From Cognatiyoonia koreensis (GTDB lineage: Bacteria; Pseudomonadota; Alphaproteobacteria; Rhodobacterales; Rhodobacteraceae): a stretch of 64,000 nucleotides of DNA. A model generated the notes under the pieces. The model was not told the origin of the DNA. It did not search any database and was given only the letters and a program-made list of their open reading frames with translations. Both the position numbers and the translations under genes were made by a program. Location: NCBI RefSeq assembly GCF_900109295.1, contig NZ_FOIZ01000001.1, positions 1,054,001 to 1,118,000 on the forward strand. The letters are read 5' to 3'. This document shows positions 31,927 through 40,330 of this stretch, in pieces (within the stretch, counting starts at the first letter, position 1; every line of letters starts with the position of its first letter).

Positions 31927-32442
31927 ATGGACGGAACACTTGCAGGTATTTTCTTGATTGCAAGCCTCAGTGACATGGGGCTCAACGATTGCCCAACAGA
32001 CTGCCTGCGGGCGTCAGACGCAACCGCTCGGCTTTCGTTTCAAGCCGCAGGTGTTGAGTTTCAGGATGAAATCGTCGGATCAGAGGTTCTGATAGGTTAT
32101 GACGTTGCGGGTAAGTATGGCCCCTTCCAACCAACAATTGCTGCTTCTGTCACAGATGAGAACGGCATGTGGATTGGTGCCGGCGCAAAATGGACGACAG
32201 AAGATGTTTTTAATGGGCCATTGTTTATCGAAGCAGCGCTTATGCCCGGCCTGTACTTCGACAATGCCGAAGTCAATCTCGGTGGCACACTGCAATTCCG
32301 GTCTTCATTAGGGGTCGGATATGCGTTCGATAACGGATCGACAGTACTGGTTAGCTACGATCACCGGTCAAATGCCGACACGCAAACAATTAATCCGGGG
32401 TTGGAAACGATCGCGATTCGTTTTGCGATTGCGCTAAACTAG
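31927..32442 (+). CDS. PagL-like lipid A deacylase (acyloxyacyl hydrolase family)
   Basis: A 171-residue beta-barrel-like protein. Near the C-terminus it has YDHRSNADTQTINPGLETI, which matches the PagL catalytic pattern H-x-S-N followed by NPG-x-E, where His, Ser and Glu form the triad. The rest has alternating strands typical of an 8-strand barrel. PagL removes the 3-O acyl chain of lipid A in the outer membrane. The N-terminus has only a weak hydrophobic segment (TLAGIFLIASL) and two early cysteines (DCPTDC), so signal-peptide use is less certain. It converges on potA with a 4-base overlap. Confidence 0.72.
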   Translation: MDGTLAGIFLIASLSDMGLNDCPTDCLRASDATARLSFQAAGVEFQDEIVGSEVLIGYDVAGKYGPFQPTIAASVTDENGMWIGAGAKWTTEDVFNGPLFIEAALMPGLYFDNAEVNLGGTLQFRSSLGVGYAFDNGSTVLVSYDHRSNADTQTINPGLETIAIRFAIALN

Positions 32443-33494
32443 AATGCGACCAGTGCTCTTTCATCCCACGCGACACGCGCCGCATCACCGACATCAAGAA
32501 CAGGTCTACCGATCAGGTTTTTCATTGCGATAGTAATGGGTTCCGGTACGTTTTTAATACGCACGTCGTAGTATGTCATGTCCCCGTAGTAAACGACTTC
32601 ATCTACTGTTGCGTCGACTTCATGACGAGGTGCTTTGTCACTCTCAAACAGTATCGACAGTGACTCCGGCCGAATCCCAACATCGATGCTCTCTTTGCCT
32701 GGTACATCTTCTATGCTGACGCGACCAAGCCCGGCAATTTCGATTTCTGATGGCATCCCGTGCGAGACTACCTTGGCGGGGATGAAGTTCATTTTGCCAA
32801 TGAACTCCGCAACCCGGCGGGAGTTGGGACGGCGATAAAGTGTTTCAGGATCCGCGAGCTGTCCGATTTCGCCTTCGAACATGACGGCGATCCGGTCGGA
32901 CATCACCAGCGCTTCTTCTTGGTCATGCGTGACCAGAATGAATGTAATTCCGACGCTGCGTTGCAGTCTGATCAATTCAACCTGCATCTGTTCGCGCATT
33001 TTCTTGTCAAGTGCAGATAATGGTTCGTCAAGCAGGAGAACTTTTGGCTTCAGGATCAAGGCACGCGCAAGCGCAACACGCTGTCGCTGTCCGCCCGACA
33101 AAGCATGGGCCGCGCGCCCTCCGTAGCCTTTCAAACCGACCATTTCGAGTGATTGTTCTACTGCCGTCTCTTTTTCGGCCTTGGTCATAGTGGATTTGCG
33201 CAGACCAAATGCAACGTTCTCAGCTACACTCAGATGCGGGAAAATTGCGTATGACTGAAAAACCATATTCGTCGGGCGCAGATTGGCTGGAACACCCGCC
33301 ATATCTTTGCCGCTGATAGTAACGACTCCGTCCGAAACGCCCTCAAATCCTGCTATCGTCCGTAGCAGCGTGGTCTTGCCGCACCCGGAGGGCCCCAGCA
33401 GCGAGAAAAACTCACCCGCCTCGATTGTCAGATTGATATCGCGGAGGGCGTGATAGTCGCCATAGAACTTGTTTACTTTTTGAAGGGTAATCAC
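32439..33494 (-). CDS. potA: Polyamine-type ABC transporter, ATP-binding subunit
   Basis: A 351-residue ATPase: Walker A GPSGCGKTT (about 34-42), Q-loop, signature ALSGGQRQRVALARAL (about 134), Walker B LLLDEPLSALD, H-loop VTHDQEEAL, then a C-terminal TOBE domain (about 280-350). It resembles PotA/spermidine-putrescine importer ATPases. The last gene of a three-gene cluster; it overlaps the permease at 33491 by 4 bases. Substrate is assigned by similarity only, because no binding protein lies here. Confidence 0.87.
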   Translation of the reverse strand: MITLQKVNKFYGDYHALRDINLTIEAGEFFSLLGPSGCGKTTLLRTIAGFEGVSDGVVTISGKDMAGVPANLRPTNMVFQSYAIFPHLSVAENVAFGLRKSTMTKAEKETAVEQSLEMVGLKGYGGRAAHALSGGQRQRVALARALILKPKVLLLDEPLSALDKKMREQMQVELIRLQRSVGITFILVTHDQEEALVMSDRIAVMFEGEIGQLADPETLYRRPNSRRVAEFIGKMNFIPAKVVSHGMPSEIEIAGLGRVSIEDVPGKESIDVGIRPESLSILFESDKAPRHEVDATVDEVVYYGDMTYYDVRIKNVPEPITIAMKNLIGRPVLDVGDAARVAWDERALVAF

Positions 33495-34294
33495 AGGAAA
33501 CCTCCGGAATCCTTGCGGCCAGAACGCCGTAAGCCACGGCGGCGAAACATCTCGGCAAGCGACAGAAGAATGATCGAAAGCGCAACTAATATGGTTCCCA
33601 AGGCCATAACCACGGGAAGTTGGCCGGGGAACCGCAAAAGCCCCCAGATGTAGACTGGCATTGTCGGGCTTGTTCCAGTCAGAAAGAAGGCGATAATGAA
33701 CTCATCGAGGCTGATTGTGAACGAAATAAGCATGGATGAGATGATACCGGGCATCACTAAAGGCAGCGTCACACGCGTGAACGCTGTCCAGCGCGTCTCT
33801 CCCAGATCGAGTGCGGCTTCTTCCATTGAAGGATCTAGATTTTGAAACGCCCCGTTCAGAATGGCGATACTAAAAGGCGTGCAAATCAGAATATGCGCGA
33901 GGATGATCGTCCAGTTTGACAGCGATAAATCGAGCACTTGTCGCAACACGACAAGAAGTGAAACAGCAACAATGATTTCGGGTAAAACCAAGGGCAACAT
34001 GATGAAGCCGGTGATACCTCTCTTCATAGGAAAGTTGGCCATCGCCCCTGCCCGCGCGGCGCATAACCCAAGAATGGTTGCCAACAACGCCGTGACGAAA
34101 GCGATGAACAAGGAATTTCCGACTGCTACATGAAGTGCCTTGTTACTTGTAAGTTCGCCGAACCAGCTTGTTGTGAAGCCCTGCAGTGGGAAGGCAATGA
34201 TCTTACCGTCGTTGAATGCAAAGATGGGCAACAGCAGGATCGGTGCGTAAAGGAAAATCAGGTAGAGGATCGCGTAGATTCGAAGCCCCTTCAT
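33491..34294 (-). CDS. potC: Polyamine-type ABC transporter permease (PotC-like)
   Basis: A 267-residue membrane protein with six predicted helices. The coupling EAA loop reads EEAALDLGETRWTAFTRVTLPLVMPGI (about 160-186), and SLDEFIIAFFLTG follows, typical of PotC/PotI permeases. It forms the channel with the PotB-like subunit. The start overlaps the end of potB and the stop overlaps potA, 4 bases each, showing tight co-expression. Confidence 0.87.
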   Translation of the reverse strand: MKGLRIYAILYLIFLYAPILLLPIFAFNDGKIIAFPLQGFTTSWFGELTSNKALHVAVGNSLFIAFVTALLATILGLCAARAGAMANFPMKRGITGFIMLPLVLPEIIVAVSLLVVLRQVLDLSLSNWTIILAHILICTPFSIAILNGAFQNLDPSMEEAALDLGETRWTAFTRVTLPLVMPGIISSMLISFTISLDEFIIAFFLTGTSPTMPVYIWGLLRFPGQLPVVMALGTILVALSIILLSLAEMFRRRGLRRSGRKDSGGFL

Positions 34295-35163
34295 GAGCGG
34301 CCTCTCAGGTACCTGCGGTTCAGAAAAACAAAAGCAAGACTAATCGAAGCAACGCTTAGCATAGCAATAAGTGCAAGCGCTGCCCCCAGCGGGGCATTGT
34401 TCAGCGCCAGGAACTGCGTTTGGATCATATTTGCGATCAATTTGCCTCCCGCACCACCCATCAGTTCTGGTGTGACGTAGTCACCAATGGTGGGGATGAA
34501 AACGATCAGTACAGCAGCCACGACACCAGGCATCGCCAGTGGCAATGTCACTCGAAAGAAAGTCATGACACCGTTTTCGCCGAGATCCTTTGAAGCTTCT
34601 AACAACGACCTGTCGATCTTTTCGAGCGCCACGAAAATCGGTAAGATTGCGAAAGGTGCGAACGCATGGGCGAGTGTGATAATCACCGCGTTGACGTTGT
34701 AGAGAATGAAAGTGAGGGGCTCGTCGATGATATTCAACGAAATCAATCCCGAATTTATGACGCCATTGAAGCCTAGGATAACTTTCCACAAAAACACTCG
34801 GATCAGATAGCTTGTCCAGAACGGGATCGTAATCAAAAAGAGCCAGAGCGATTTACGTTCTGGGCGAACATGGAACGAAACAAAATAGGCGATCGGAAAG
34901 GCAGAGAGCACAGTCACAACCGTTACGATTCCGGACACCATCACTGAACGCTTTAGCAATGCTCCGTAGATCGGTGTTTCCCAGATTTCGCGATAGTTGT
35001 TCAATGTGAAGGTGGTATCGACGGTCATGAAGTCCTGAGTCCAGAAACTGAACAGAACCACAACCGACATCGGCACAGCAAGCAGGAGAAACGCGTAGGC
35101 AAAAGGTAATGATATCAGCCGGATGCTGCGTTTCTGATCAGAGCTAAGCGACTGCGATGCCAT
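34291..35163 (-). CDS. potB: Polyamine-type ABC transporter permease (PotB-like)
   Basis: A 290-residue, six-helix permease. The PotB-typical IPFWTSYLIRVFLWKVILG, the VIITLAHAFAPFAILPIFVALEKID region and the EAA loop LLEASKDLGENGVMTFFRVTLPLAMPG are present. I chose the ATG at 35163; a TTG at 35187 in frame would add eight residues and start only 7 bases after the SGNH stop. Neither has a strong ribosome site, so translation may depend on coupling to the upstream gene. First transporter gene of the cluster; no periplasmic binding protein is adjacent. Confidence 0.85.
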   Translation of the reverse strand: MASQSLSSDQKRSIRLISLPFAYAFLLLAVPMSVVVLFSFWTQDFMTVDTTFTLNNYREIWETPIYGALLKRSVMVSGIVTVVTVLSAFPIAYFVSFHVRPERKSLWLFLITIPFWTSYLIRVFLWKVILGFNGVINSGLISLNIIDEPLTFILYNVNAVIITLAHAFAPFAILPIFVALEKIDRSLLEASKDLGENGVMTFFRVTLPLAMPGVVAAVLIVFIPTIGDYVTPELMGGAGGKLIANMIQTQFLALNNAPLGAALALIAMLSVASISLAFVFLNRRYLRGRS

Positions 35164-35193
35164 GGCCAATCGTGTGGCGAACTGCAAAAAAGA

Positions 35194-35901
35194 TCAATGG
35201 GCAAAGTGCTGGTTAATCGACGCCGCCGTATGATTTCCCCATTCATCATATATGAGTGGCCCAGCATGAAATCCGTCTTCTGCCATGTGAGCTGGATCAA
35301 GGGATTTCGGCAAAGGCAGAAATTGCGCATGCAGATGATGATGAACGATATTTTGCAGAAGCCGGTCGAATAGCTGTGTGCGTCGCGAAAGTATCCCTTT
35401 TAATGGATGTGGCAGCAAGGGAAAGTCATGCACAGGTGGCAAGCCACATGCCGTGATGTGCTTGACTTCAAATCGTGTGGAGAGCAATCGGAGAACCTCA
35501 GTGTAGTTCTTTTGCCATGCACTGGCGGAAACTCCGTTTTTTGCGTCATTCACACCAAGGGCAGTGATCGCAACATCGTAGGGTGTCGCAGTTGTGGATT
35601 GCAGTCGCTTAACTGTGTCGCCGGCAGTTGCGCCCGTTTTTGCGATAACCCGCCAATGTACCGTGAAATCCTGGGCCAGTCGTCGCACAGTCTGGCCAGC
35701 AAGAGCCTCATCCTGATGACGGACCCCGACCCCGACCGCCGAACTATCACCAACGATAAGGACGCGTAATTCCGGCCCGTGTCCCAACGTTCCAGTACGC
35801 GGACCCTCTGGTTCAGGCATACATTGCGCGCGCGCGGCGACCCAAAGTCCCTGTGTGAGGATCACGGGAAACAATATGATGCGACCAAAATCCATGAACA
35901 T
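35194..35901 (-). CDS. SGNH/GDSL-family hydrolase
   Basis: A 235-residue exported hydrolase. N-terminal signal peptide (about 1-25). Block I reads VGDSSAVGVG (nucleophile Ser, about residue 53). Block III is ALGVNDAKNG (oxyanion Asn), and block V DGFHAGPLIYDEWG supplies Asp and His. The family includes esterases, thioesterases and carbohydrate deacetylases; substrate unknown. It is directly upstream of the ABC permease genes, possibly in the same transcript, though a functional link is not obvious. Confidence 0.82.
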   Translation of the reverse strand: MFMDFGRIILFPVILTQGLWVAARAQCMPEPEGPRTGTLGHGPELRVLIVGDSSAVGVGVRHQDEALAGQTVRRLAQDFTVHWRVIAKTGATAGDTVKRLQSTTATPYDVAITALGVNDAKNGVSASAWQKNYTEVLRLLSTRFEVKHITACGLPPVHDFPLLPHPLKGILSRRTQLFDRLLQNIVHHHLHAQFLPLPKSLDPAHMAEDGFHAGPLIYDEWGNHTAASINQHFAH

Positions 35902-36051
35902 GATTTTAGCGCAAGGTCAGAATTCGGCAAATATTTCTGCCAGCGTGACGTGACGGCAATCTGAAATTTCATCCAAGTATTGTCGTTATTGCGTAATTCG
36001 GTAGGAAAAAGCCGTCCTTTTTAGGCCACAAAGAAAAGTGCATGTTGAAAT

Positions 36052-36080
36052 AAAAAGGGGCGCACCCGGTGGGCGCGCCC
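36052..36080 (-). terminator. Terminator after rpsI
   Basis: On the minus strand GGGCGC-GCCCACCGGGT-GCGCCC is followed by CTTTTTATTT. It lies about 25 bases after the rpsI stop and should end the rplM-rpsI transcript. Confidence 0.8.
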
Positions 36081-36103
36081 TATTTGTTTGCGATCGATTG
36101 CTG

Positions 36104-36604
36104 TTAGCGCTTGGAGAACTGGAAGCTCTTACGCGCCTTGGCTTTGCCGTACTTCTTACGCTCGACAACGCGGCTGTCGCGGGTCAGGAAACCCGCGGCT
36201 TTCAAGGCACCGCGCAGAGACGGGTCGTAAAGCTGTAGGGCTTTTGAGACGCCGTGCTTGACCGCACCAGCCTGGCCAGACAGACCGCCGCCTTTAACAG
36301 TTGCGACAACGTCGAACTGATCAACGACACCGGCAACCTGAAAAGGTTGGCGAAGGATCATCTGCAAAACAGGACGTGCGAAATAAATTGGCATGTCCTT
36401 TCCATTCACAGTGACCTTACCAGAACCAGGTTTGATCCAGACGCGGGCAACCGCATCCTTCCGTTTACCGGTTGCGTAGGAACGGCCCAGTTCGTCACGA
36501 ACTGGCTCGCGGTTGATTTCGACCTGTACAGGCGCGTCAGCAACGGGTGCGACGCCCTCTGCAACTTGGCCCAGTTCTTCGAGAGAATTCACTTGATCAG
36601 CCAT
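36104..36604 (-). CDS. rpsI: 30S ribosomal protein S9
   Basis: A 166-residue protein of the small subunit. The S9 core starts at [27 protein letters not shown] (about 43-68) and ends with the conserved [16 protein letters not shown] tail, whose final Arg contacts P-site tRNA. An acidic N-terminal extension of about 40 residues ([19 protein letters not shown]) is common in alphaproteobacteria. The start overlaps the rplM stop by one base (TAATG). Confidence 0.97.
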   Translation of the reverse strand: MADQVNSLEELGQVAEGVAPVADAPVQVEINREPVRDELGRSYATGKRKDAVARVWIKPGSGKVTVNGKDMPIYFARPVLQMILRQPFQVAGVVDQFDVVATVKGGGLSGQAGAVKHGVSKALQLYDPSLRGALKAAGFLTRDSRVVERKKYGKAKARKSFQFSKR

Positions 36605-37101
36605 TATGCAGTCCCCGGTGTGCCAGTCGTTTCGGCTTTGTGCTGTGTGCGCGTGTTCTTTGCGTTCATTGATGCAACATCCAAAACTTCGGGTTTTTGA
36701 GCGTCCATGCCATGTTCGGCACCGGCAAATACGCGGAGATGCGTCATTTGTTGGCGGGACAACTTTCCGCCTGGAAGCATGCGCTGAACGGCCTTCATGA
36801 CAACACGCTCGGGGTGTGCGCCCTCGAGGATTTCGCCCTTGGTCTTGGACTTGATGCCGCCGGGATGGCCGGTATGCCAGTAATAGCGTTCATCGCGCTT
36901 GTTACCGGTCATCTGAATCTTTTCAGCGTTGATCACGATGATATTGTCGCCCATGTCCATGGATGGTGTGAACGACGGCTTATGCTTGCCGCGCAAGCGC
37001 ATGGCGATGATCGATGCAAGACGGCCTAGAACAACGCCTTCAGCGTCGATAACGTACCACTTCTTGTCGATATCCGCCGGAGTCGCGGAGAAGGTTTTCA
37101 T
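36604..37101 (-). CDS. rplM: 50S ribosomal protein L13
   Basis: A 165-residue large-subunit protein, an early assembly protein. Conserved elements are [39 protein letters not shown] and the [12 protein letters not shown] and RAVQRMLP-like ([12 protein letters not shown]) segments. The C-terminus is slightly extended relative to E. coli (142 residues). First gene of the rplM-rpsI pair; the 175 bases before it hold the promoter. Confidence 0.97.
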   Translation of the reverse strand: MKTFSATPADIDKKWYVIDAEGVVLGRLASIIAMRLRGKHKPSFTPSMDMGDNIIVINAEKIQMTGNKRDERYYWHTGHPGGIKSKTKGEILEGAHPERVVMKAVQRMLPGGKLSRQQMTHLRVFAGAEHGMDAQKPEVLDVASMNAKNTRTQHKAETTGTPGTA

Positions 37102-37276
37102 AAATTCACCTAGTCGGTTGGAGGCGCGTGCGCCCTGTCATTTCGATAGCTGGCTTATAATCGCCCTACAAGCACGGTCAACGACTTAATTTGCTATATT
37201 CTTACGTGAAAACATAGACTTGTGTTTTAGGTATTAAAATACCTCATCAAATAGCAGTGTCTTCTCGGGGCTGATC

Positions 37277-37450
37277 TTACAATTTCCGCAGACCCAGCAT
37301 CGCGCCCTTGAAGTCCTCATGTTGGATCAGCCCATTAATTGCAATTCGAACGGCATGGACGATGCGACCTTCCCGCGGCGAAAAGTACTCGGCTGGCTTA
37401 ATTAAACTCCTGAGGTCTCCGCAGATGCACAGAATGCCGCCGCACGTCAT
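37277..37450 (-). CDS. Small ORF or gene fragment, 57 codons (doubtful)
   Basis: From the ATG at 37450 the minus strand encodes MTCGGILCICGDLRSLIKPAEYF and continues to a TAA at 37277, ending HEDFKGAMLGLRKL. The composition is protein-like: mixed charge, an amphipathic IVHAVRIAINGLI helix and four Cys near the start. No clear ribosome site precedes it, and an in-frame TGA lies shortly upstream. It may be a real small protein or the surviving 3' part of a lost gene. I do not recognise it. Confidence 0.3.
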   Translation of the reverse strand: MTCGGILCICGDLRSLIKPAEYFSPREGRIVHAVRIAINGLIQHEDFKGAMLGLRKL

Positions 37451-37579
37451 TCCACGGGAAGCTCAAGCCGAAGAGACAGTAGGTAGCAAGAGCATGTGAA
37501 CGCGCGACCTTGTAGTGTCTCTACACGCTTGAAGAAGCAGCGCAGCCTTTTTGACAGGCATAGACACCTGCATCTTCCT

Positions 37580-37608
37580 GACTGGGCCGGACGCGTTTCG
37601 GCCCAGTC
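37580..37608. terminator. Perfect inverted repeat, possible terminator
   Basis: GACTGGGCCG (37580-37589) and CGGCCCAGTC (37599-37608) form a 10-bp stem with a 9-base loop. TTCTT follows on the plus strand. It sits 22 bases beyond the stop of the minus-strand thioesterase gene, so it may end that transcript or one from the left. No long T-run on either side. Confidence 0.5.
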
Positions 37609-37629
37609 TTCTTAGCTAATATGACTGTC

Positions 37630-38055
37630 CTACCCGCGTTCAGGAGGAATCGAATAGGTTAAGCTAGCCCTTGCCACTGGTTGATTTTCACCTTCCGAAA
37701 ACATGAGCACGTCTCCGACTGCCAGAACGCGACCTAACTTGAGCAATCGCGTTTCGCCAATCAGATCCTGCCCAGCTCTCGGTTTGCGCATGAAATCAAT
37801 GCTACAGCTCGTCGTCACGGCAAGCGCGACAGGACCAAGGCGTGCAAGGATCGCCAGATAAACACCGACGTCTGCGAGCGCGAACATCGACGGGCCAGAA
37901 ACCGTCCCACCGGGACGCAAATGATTGTCTCGCGTCTTCAGCCGCACTCTCAACAGATCGGCAGTCAATCCATCGATCACAAAATCTGAGCTGACCTGCG
38001 GAAAGTCCGTGCGCAGAAAGTCCTGCAGCGCGAGAACGTCCATCTTGAGTTTCAT
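37630..38055 (-). CDS. PaaI-family hotdog-fold thioesterase
   Basis: A 141-residue single hotdog domain. The central helix region reads RPGGTVSGPSMFALADVGVYLAI (about 47-70), with Asp in ALADVG at the position used for catalysis or binding in PaaI-type thioesterases, followed by the VTTSCSIDFMRKP strand pair. It should hydrolyse acyl-CoA thioesters; chain specificity unknown. It is divergent from an enoyl-CoA hydratase-like gene 44 bases away, which suggests shared control of acyl-CoA metabolism. Confidence 0.82.
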   Translation of the reverse strand: MKLKMDVLALQDFLRTDFPQVSSDFVIDGLTADLLRVRLKTRDNHLRPGGTVSGPSMFALADVGVYLAILARLGPVALAVTTSCSIDFMRKPRAGQDLIGETRLLKLGRVLAVGDVLMFSEGENQPVARASLTYSIPPERG

Positions 38056-38099
38056 ACATCCACCACCCTAGTCTGGCATCACACCAGAGGAGGCGAAGA

Positions 38100-38864
38100 A
38101 TGACAATCCTGAAGCGGGCTGATGCAGAAGGCATTGCCCATCTGACTCTCAACATGCCCGAAAAGCTTAATGCGCTTTCCGATGCGATGATCGCTAGGTT
38201 TCATGCCCTACTTGATAAAATTGCAGATGATCCCACTGTGAAAGTCGTAATCGTGTCCGGTGCCGGGAAGGCATTTTGCGCAGGACATGATCTAGGGGAG
38301 ATGCGTGCGAAAGATGCCGAAGCCCTGAAAGACTTGTTCGATCGGTGCGCGGCGCTAATGCTTGCGATTCATGCCCTGCCCCAACCCATCATTGCTCAGG
38401 TTCATGGAATCGCGACCGCAGCTGGCTGCCAGCTTGTTGCAACCTGCGATCTGGCCGTTGCGGCTGAAGATACACGTTTTGGCGTGAATGGCGTTAATAT
38501 TGGATTATTTTGTTCGACGCCGATGGTCGCGTTGACGCGCAATATCGGTCGCAAAGCAGCATTTGAAATGCTGACAACAGGTCGTTTCATAAGCGCAGAA
38601 GAGGCTGTCACAATGGGGCTGGTAAATAAAGCGGTGCCGCCAGACATGCTACAACAGAAAACCCGCGAGCTTGCTGCAATGATCGCCGCAAAACGGACGG
38701 CGGCTGTCAAACTTGGAAAGGAAACGTTCTATCGACAGGCAGACATGGATGTCGCGAGTGCCTATGAGTTTGCCGGCGATGCTATGGTCCGCAATATGGC
38801 TATTCCCGATACACAGGAAGGGATCGCCGCCTTTCTAGAGAAACGCGCACCAAAATGGGACTAG
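38100..38864 (+). CDS. Enoyl-CoA hydratase/isomerase-family protein lacking the usual catalytic glutamates
   Basis: A 254-residue crotonase-fold protein. The CoA/oxyanion-hole segment is SGAGKAFCAGHDLGEM (about 53-68). Where hydratases have their two catalytic Glu, this protein reads DTRFGVNGVNIGLFCSTPMVALTR, with no Glu at either position. The same substitution is typical of the ECHDC3-like branch of the family, whose reaction is unclear. So hydratase activity should not be assumed. It converges on the M32 carboxypeptidase gene with a 4-base overlap. Confidence 0.85.
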   Translation: MTILKRADAEGIAHLTLNMPEKLNALSDAMIARFHALLDKIADDPTVKVVIVSGAGKAFCAGHDLGEMRAKDAEALKDLFDRCAALMLAIHALPQPIIAQVHGIATAAGCQLVATCDLAVAAEDTRFGVNGVNIGLFCSTPMVALTRNIGRKAAFEMLTTGRFISAEEAVTMGLVNKAVPPDMLQQKTRELAAMIAAKRTAAVKLGKETFYRQADMDVASAYEFAGDAMVRNMAIPDTQEGIAAFLEKRAPKWD

Positions 38865-40330
38865 AGTTCGTAGAGATCGCTGAATTTCTTTTCAAGATAG
38901 TTTAACAATGGCTCTTCAGACGGTTCCGCGCCAGTCGCGTGACTGATCGTGTCACGTGGAGTGCGAAGCCCGCCAAATTGCTGAAGATGCTCGCGCAACC
39001 AACCTGTCGCCTTTGATGTGTCACCCTTGGCAAGATCAGTGTCCAAATCGGGCACTGCTTTGCGCAACGACTCGTGGAGACATCCGGCATAGACATTGCC
39101 CAATGAATACGTTGGAAAGTATCCGAACAAACCTTCGGACCAATGCACGTCCTGCAGAATACCATTTGAAGGCTTGTCGATGGAATAGCCAAAATCAGCG
39201 GCAAACCGGTCATTCCAAGCCGCTTCCAAATCCGACACCTGCAGATCACCGCTTATTAACGCACGCTCAATGTCAAATCGAAGTAAGACGTGTAAATTGT
39301 ACTGCACTTCGTCTGCTTCTGTCCGGATGAACCCATTAGCGACACGGTTCACGCAGGCATAGAACGCGTCCTCGTTGGCGATGCCAAAATCACCAAACTG
39401 GTCGCGCATCTGGCCAAATAGCCATCCCGTAAAGGAGCGACTGCGGCCGATCTGGTTTTCGTAGATACGGCTCTGGCTCTCATGGACACCCATGGATACA
39501 CCACTGCCCAGCGGTGTCAGTAAATACTGCCGGTCAATCCCTTGTTCGTAGGCAGCATGGCCGACCTCGTGGATTGTCGAATAAAAGCAGTTAAACGGGT
39601 CGTGCGGGTTCGTTCGGGTGGTTATGCGGACATCCAGCCCCGACCCTGATGAAAATGGGTGAACGGCCTTGTCGATCCTGCCGTAGGTTTTGTCATACCC
39701 GAAAGCCAGTGCAAGCTTTTCCGACAATGCAAGCTGCCCGCTTTCATCAAAAACTACAGTGAGCTTTTCAGGAACCGGCATTTCGAGAATTGCATTTCGC
39801 AAAGGGACCAAGCGCAACCGAAGCGCTGCGAACATTTGCCCAATCGTTTCGCCTGATGCACCGGGCTCATAGTCGGCAAGCAGCGCATCGTACGGGTCCG
39901 AGCCATCAGCGATTGCCAACGCTTCTTCGCGCCGCAATGCCACAACTTTTTCCAACATGGGTAGGAACGCAGCAACATCTTCATTCACTCGCGCCTCGGC
40001 CCAAACGCGATGTGCCAAGGACGTCGTTTTCGCGATTTCTGTTGCTAGATTTGCCGGTACTTTCGATGCTCGGGCATATGATCGGCGGACTTCGCGGATA
40101 TTTGCGACAGCGACCTCATCGTCCGCCTTTGCCGCTTCGAGCCAATCACCAATCCGCGGATCCGTACGACGTGCATGCAAGACGGACGCCAACGCCCCGT
40201 GTTCTTCTGCACGTTGAGGGGTAGCACCAAGCGGCATCATGGTTTCCTGATCCCACCCAAGCCGTCCTGCGATCTGGGCAAGGGCATGCGTGTCTCGGGT
40301 AAATGCCATCAGGGCTTTGTAGGCTGTCAT
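38861..40330 (-). CDS. Carboxypeptidase M32 (Taq family)
   Basis: A 489-residue cytoplasmic zinc carboxypeptidase. The HExxH-type motif is STIHEVGHAAYEQG (about 242-255) and the third ligand Glu lies in GVHESQSRIYEN (about 271-282). The remaining sequence has the helical M32 fold (DVRITTR, FGDF, ADEVQYNLHVLLRF). It trims C-terminal residues from peptides, excluding Pro. The ATG at 40330 begins MTAYKALMAFTRD and overlaps the ctaA stop by 4 bases; the much longer open frame upstream is antisense to ctaA coding and is rejected. Confidence 0.93.
   Translation of the reverse strand: MTAYKALMAFTRDTHALAQIAGRLGWDQETMMPLGATPQRAEEHGALASVLHARRTDPRIGDWLEAAKADDEVAVANIREVRRSYARASKVPANLATEIAKTTSLAHRVWAEARVNEDVAAFLPMLEKVVALRREEALAIADGSDPYDALLADYEPGASGETIGQMFAALRLRLVPLRNAILEMPVPEKLTVVFDESGQLALSEKLALAFGYDKTYGRIDKAVHPFSSGSGLDVRITTRTNPHDPFNCFYSTIHEVGHAAYEQGIDRQYLLTPLGSGVSMGVHESQSRIYENQIGRSRSFTGWLFGQMRDQFGDFGIANEDAFYACVNRVANGFIRTEADEVQYNLHVLLRFDIERALISGDLQVSDLEAAWNDRFAADFGYSIDKPSNGILQDVHWSEGLFGYFPTYSLGNVYAGCLHESLRKAVPDLDTDLAKGDTSKATGWLREHLQQFGGLRTPRDTISHATGAEPSEEPLLNYLEKKFSDLYEL

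Noticed and set aside
37308..37499. A 63-codon plus-strand frame
   Set aside because: The opposite strand (37277-37450) gives a more protein-like reading; this frame has no ribosome site.
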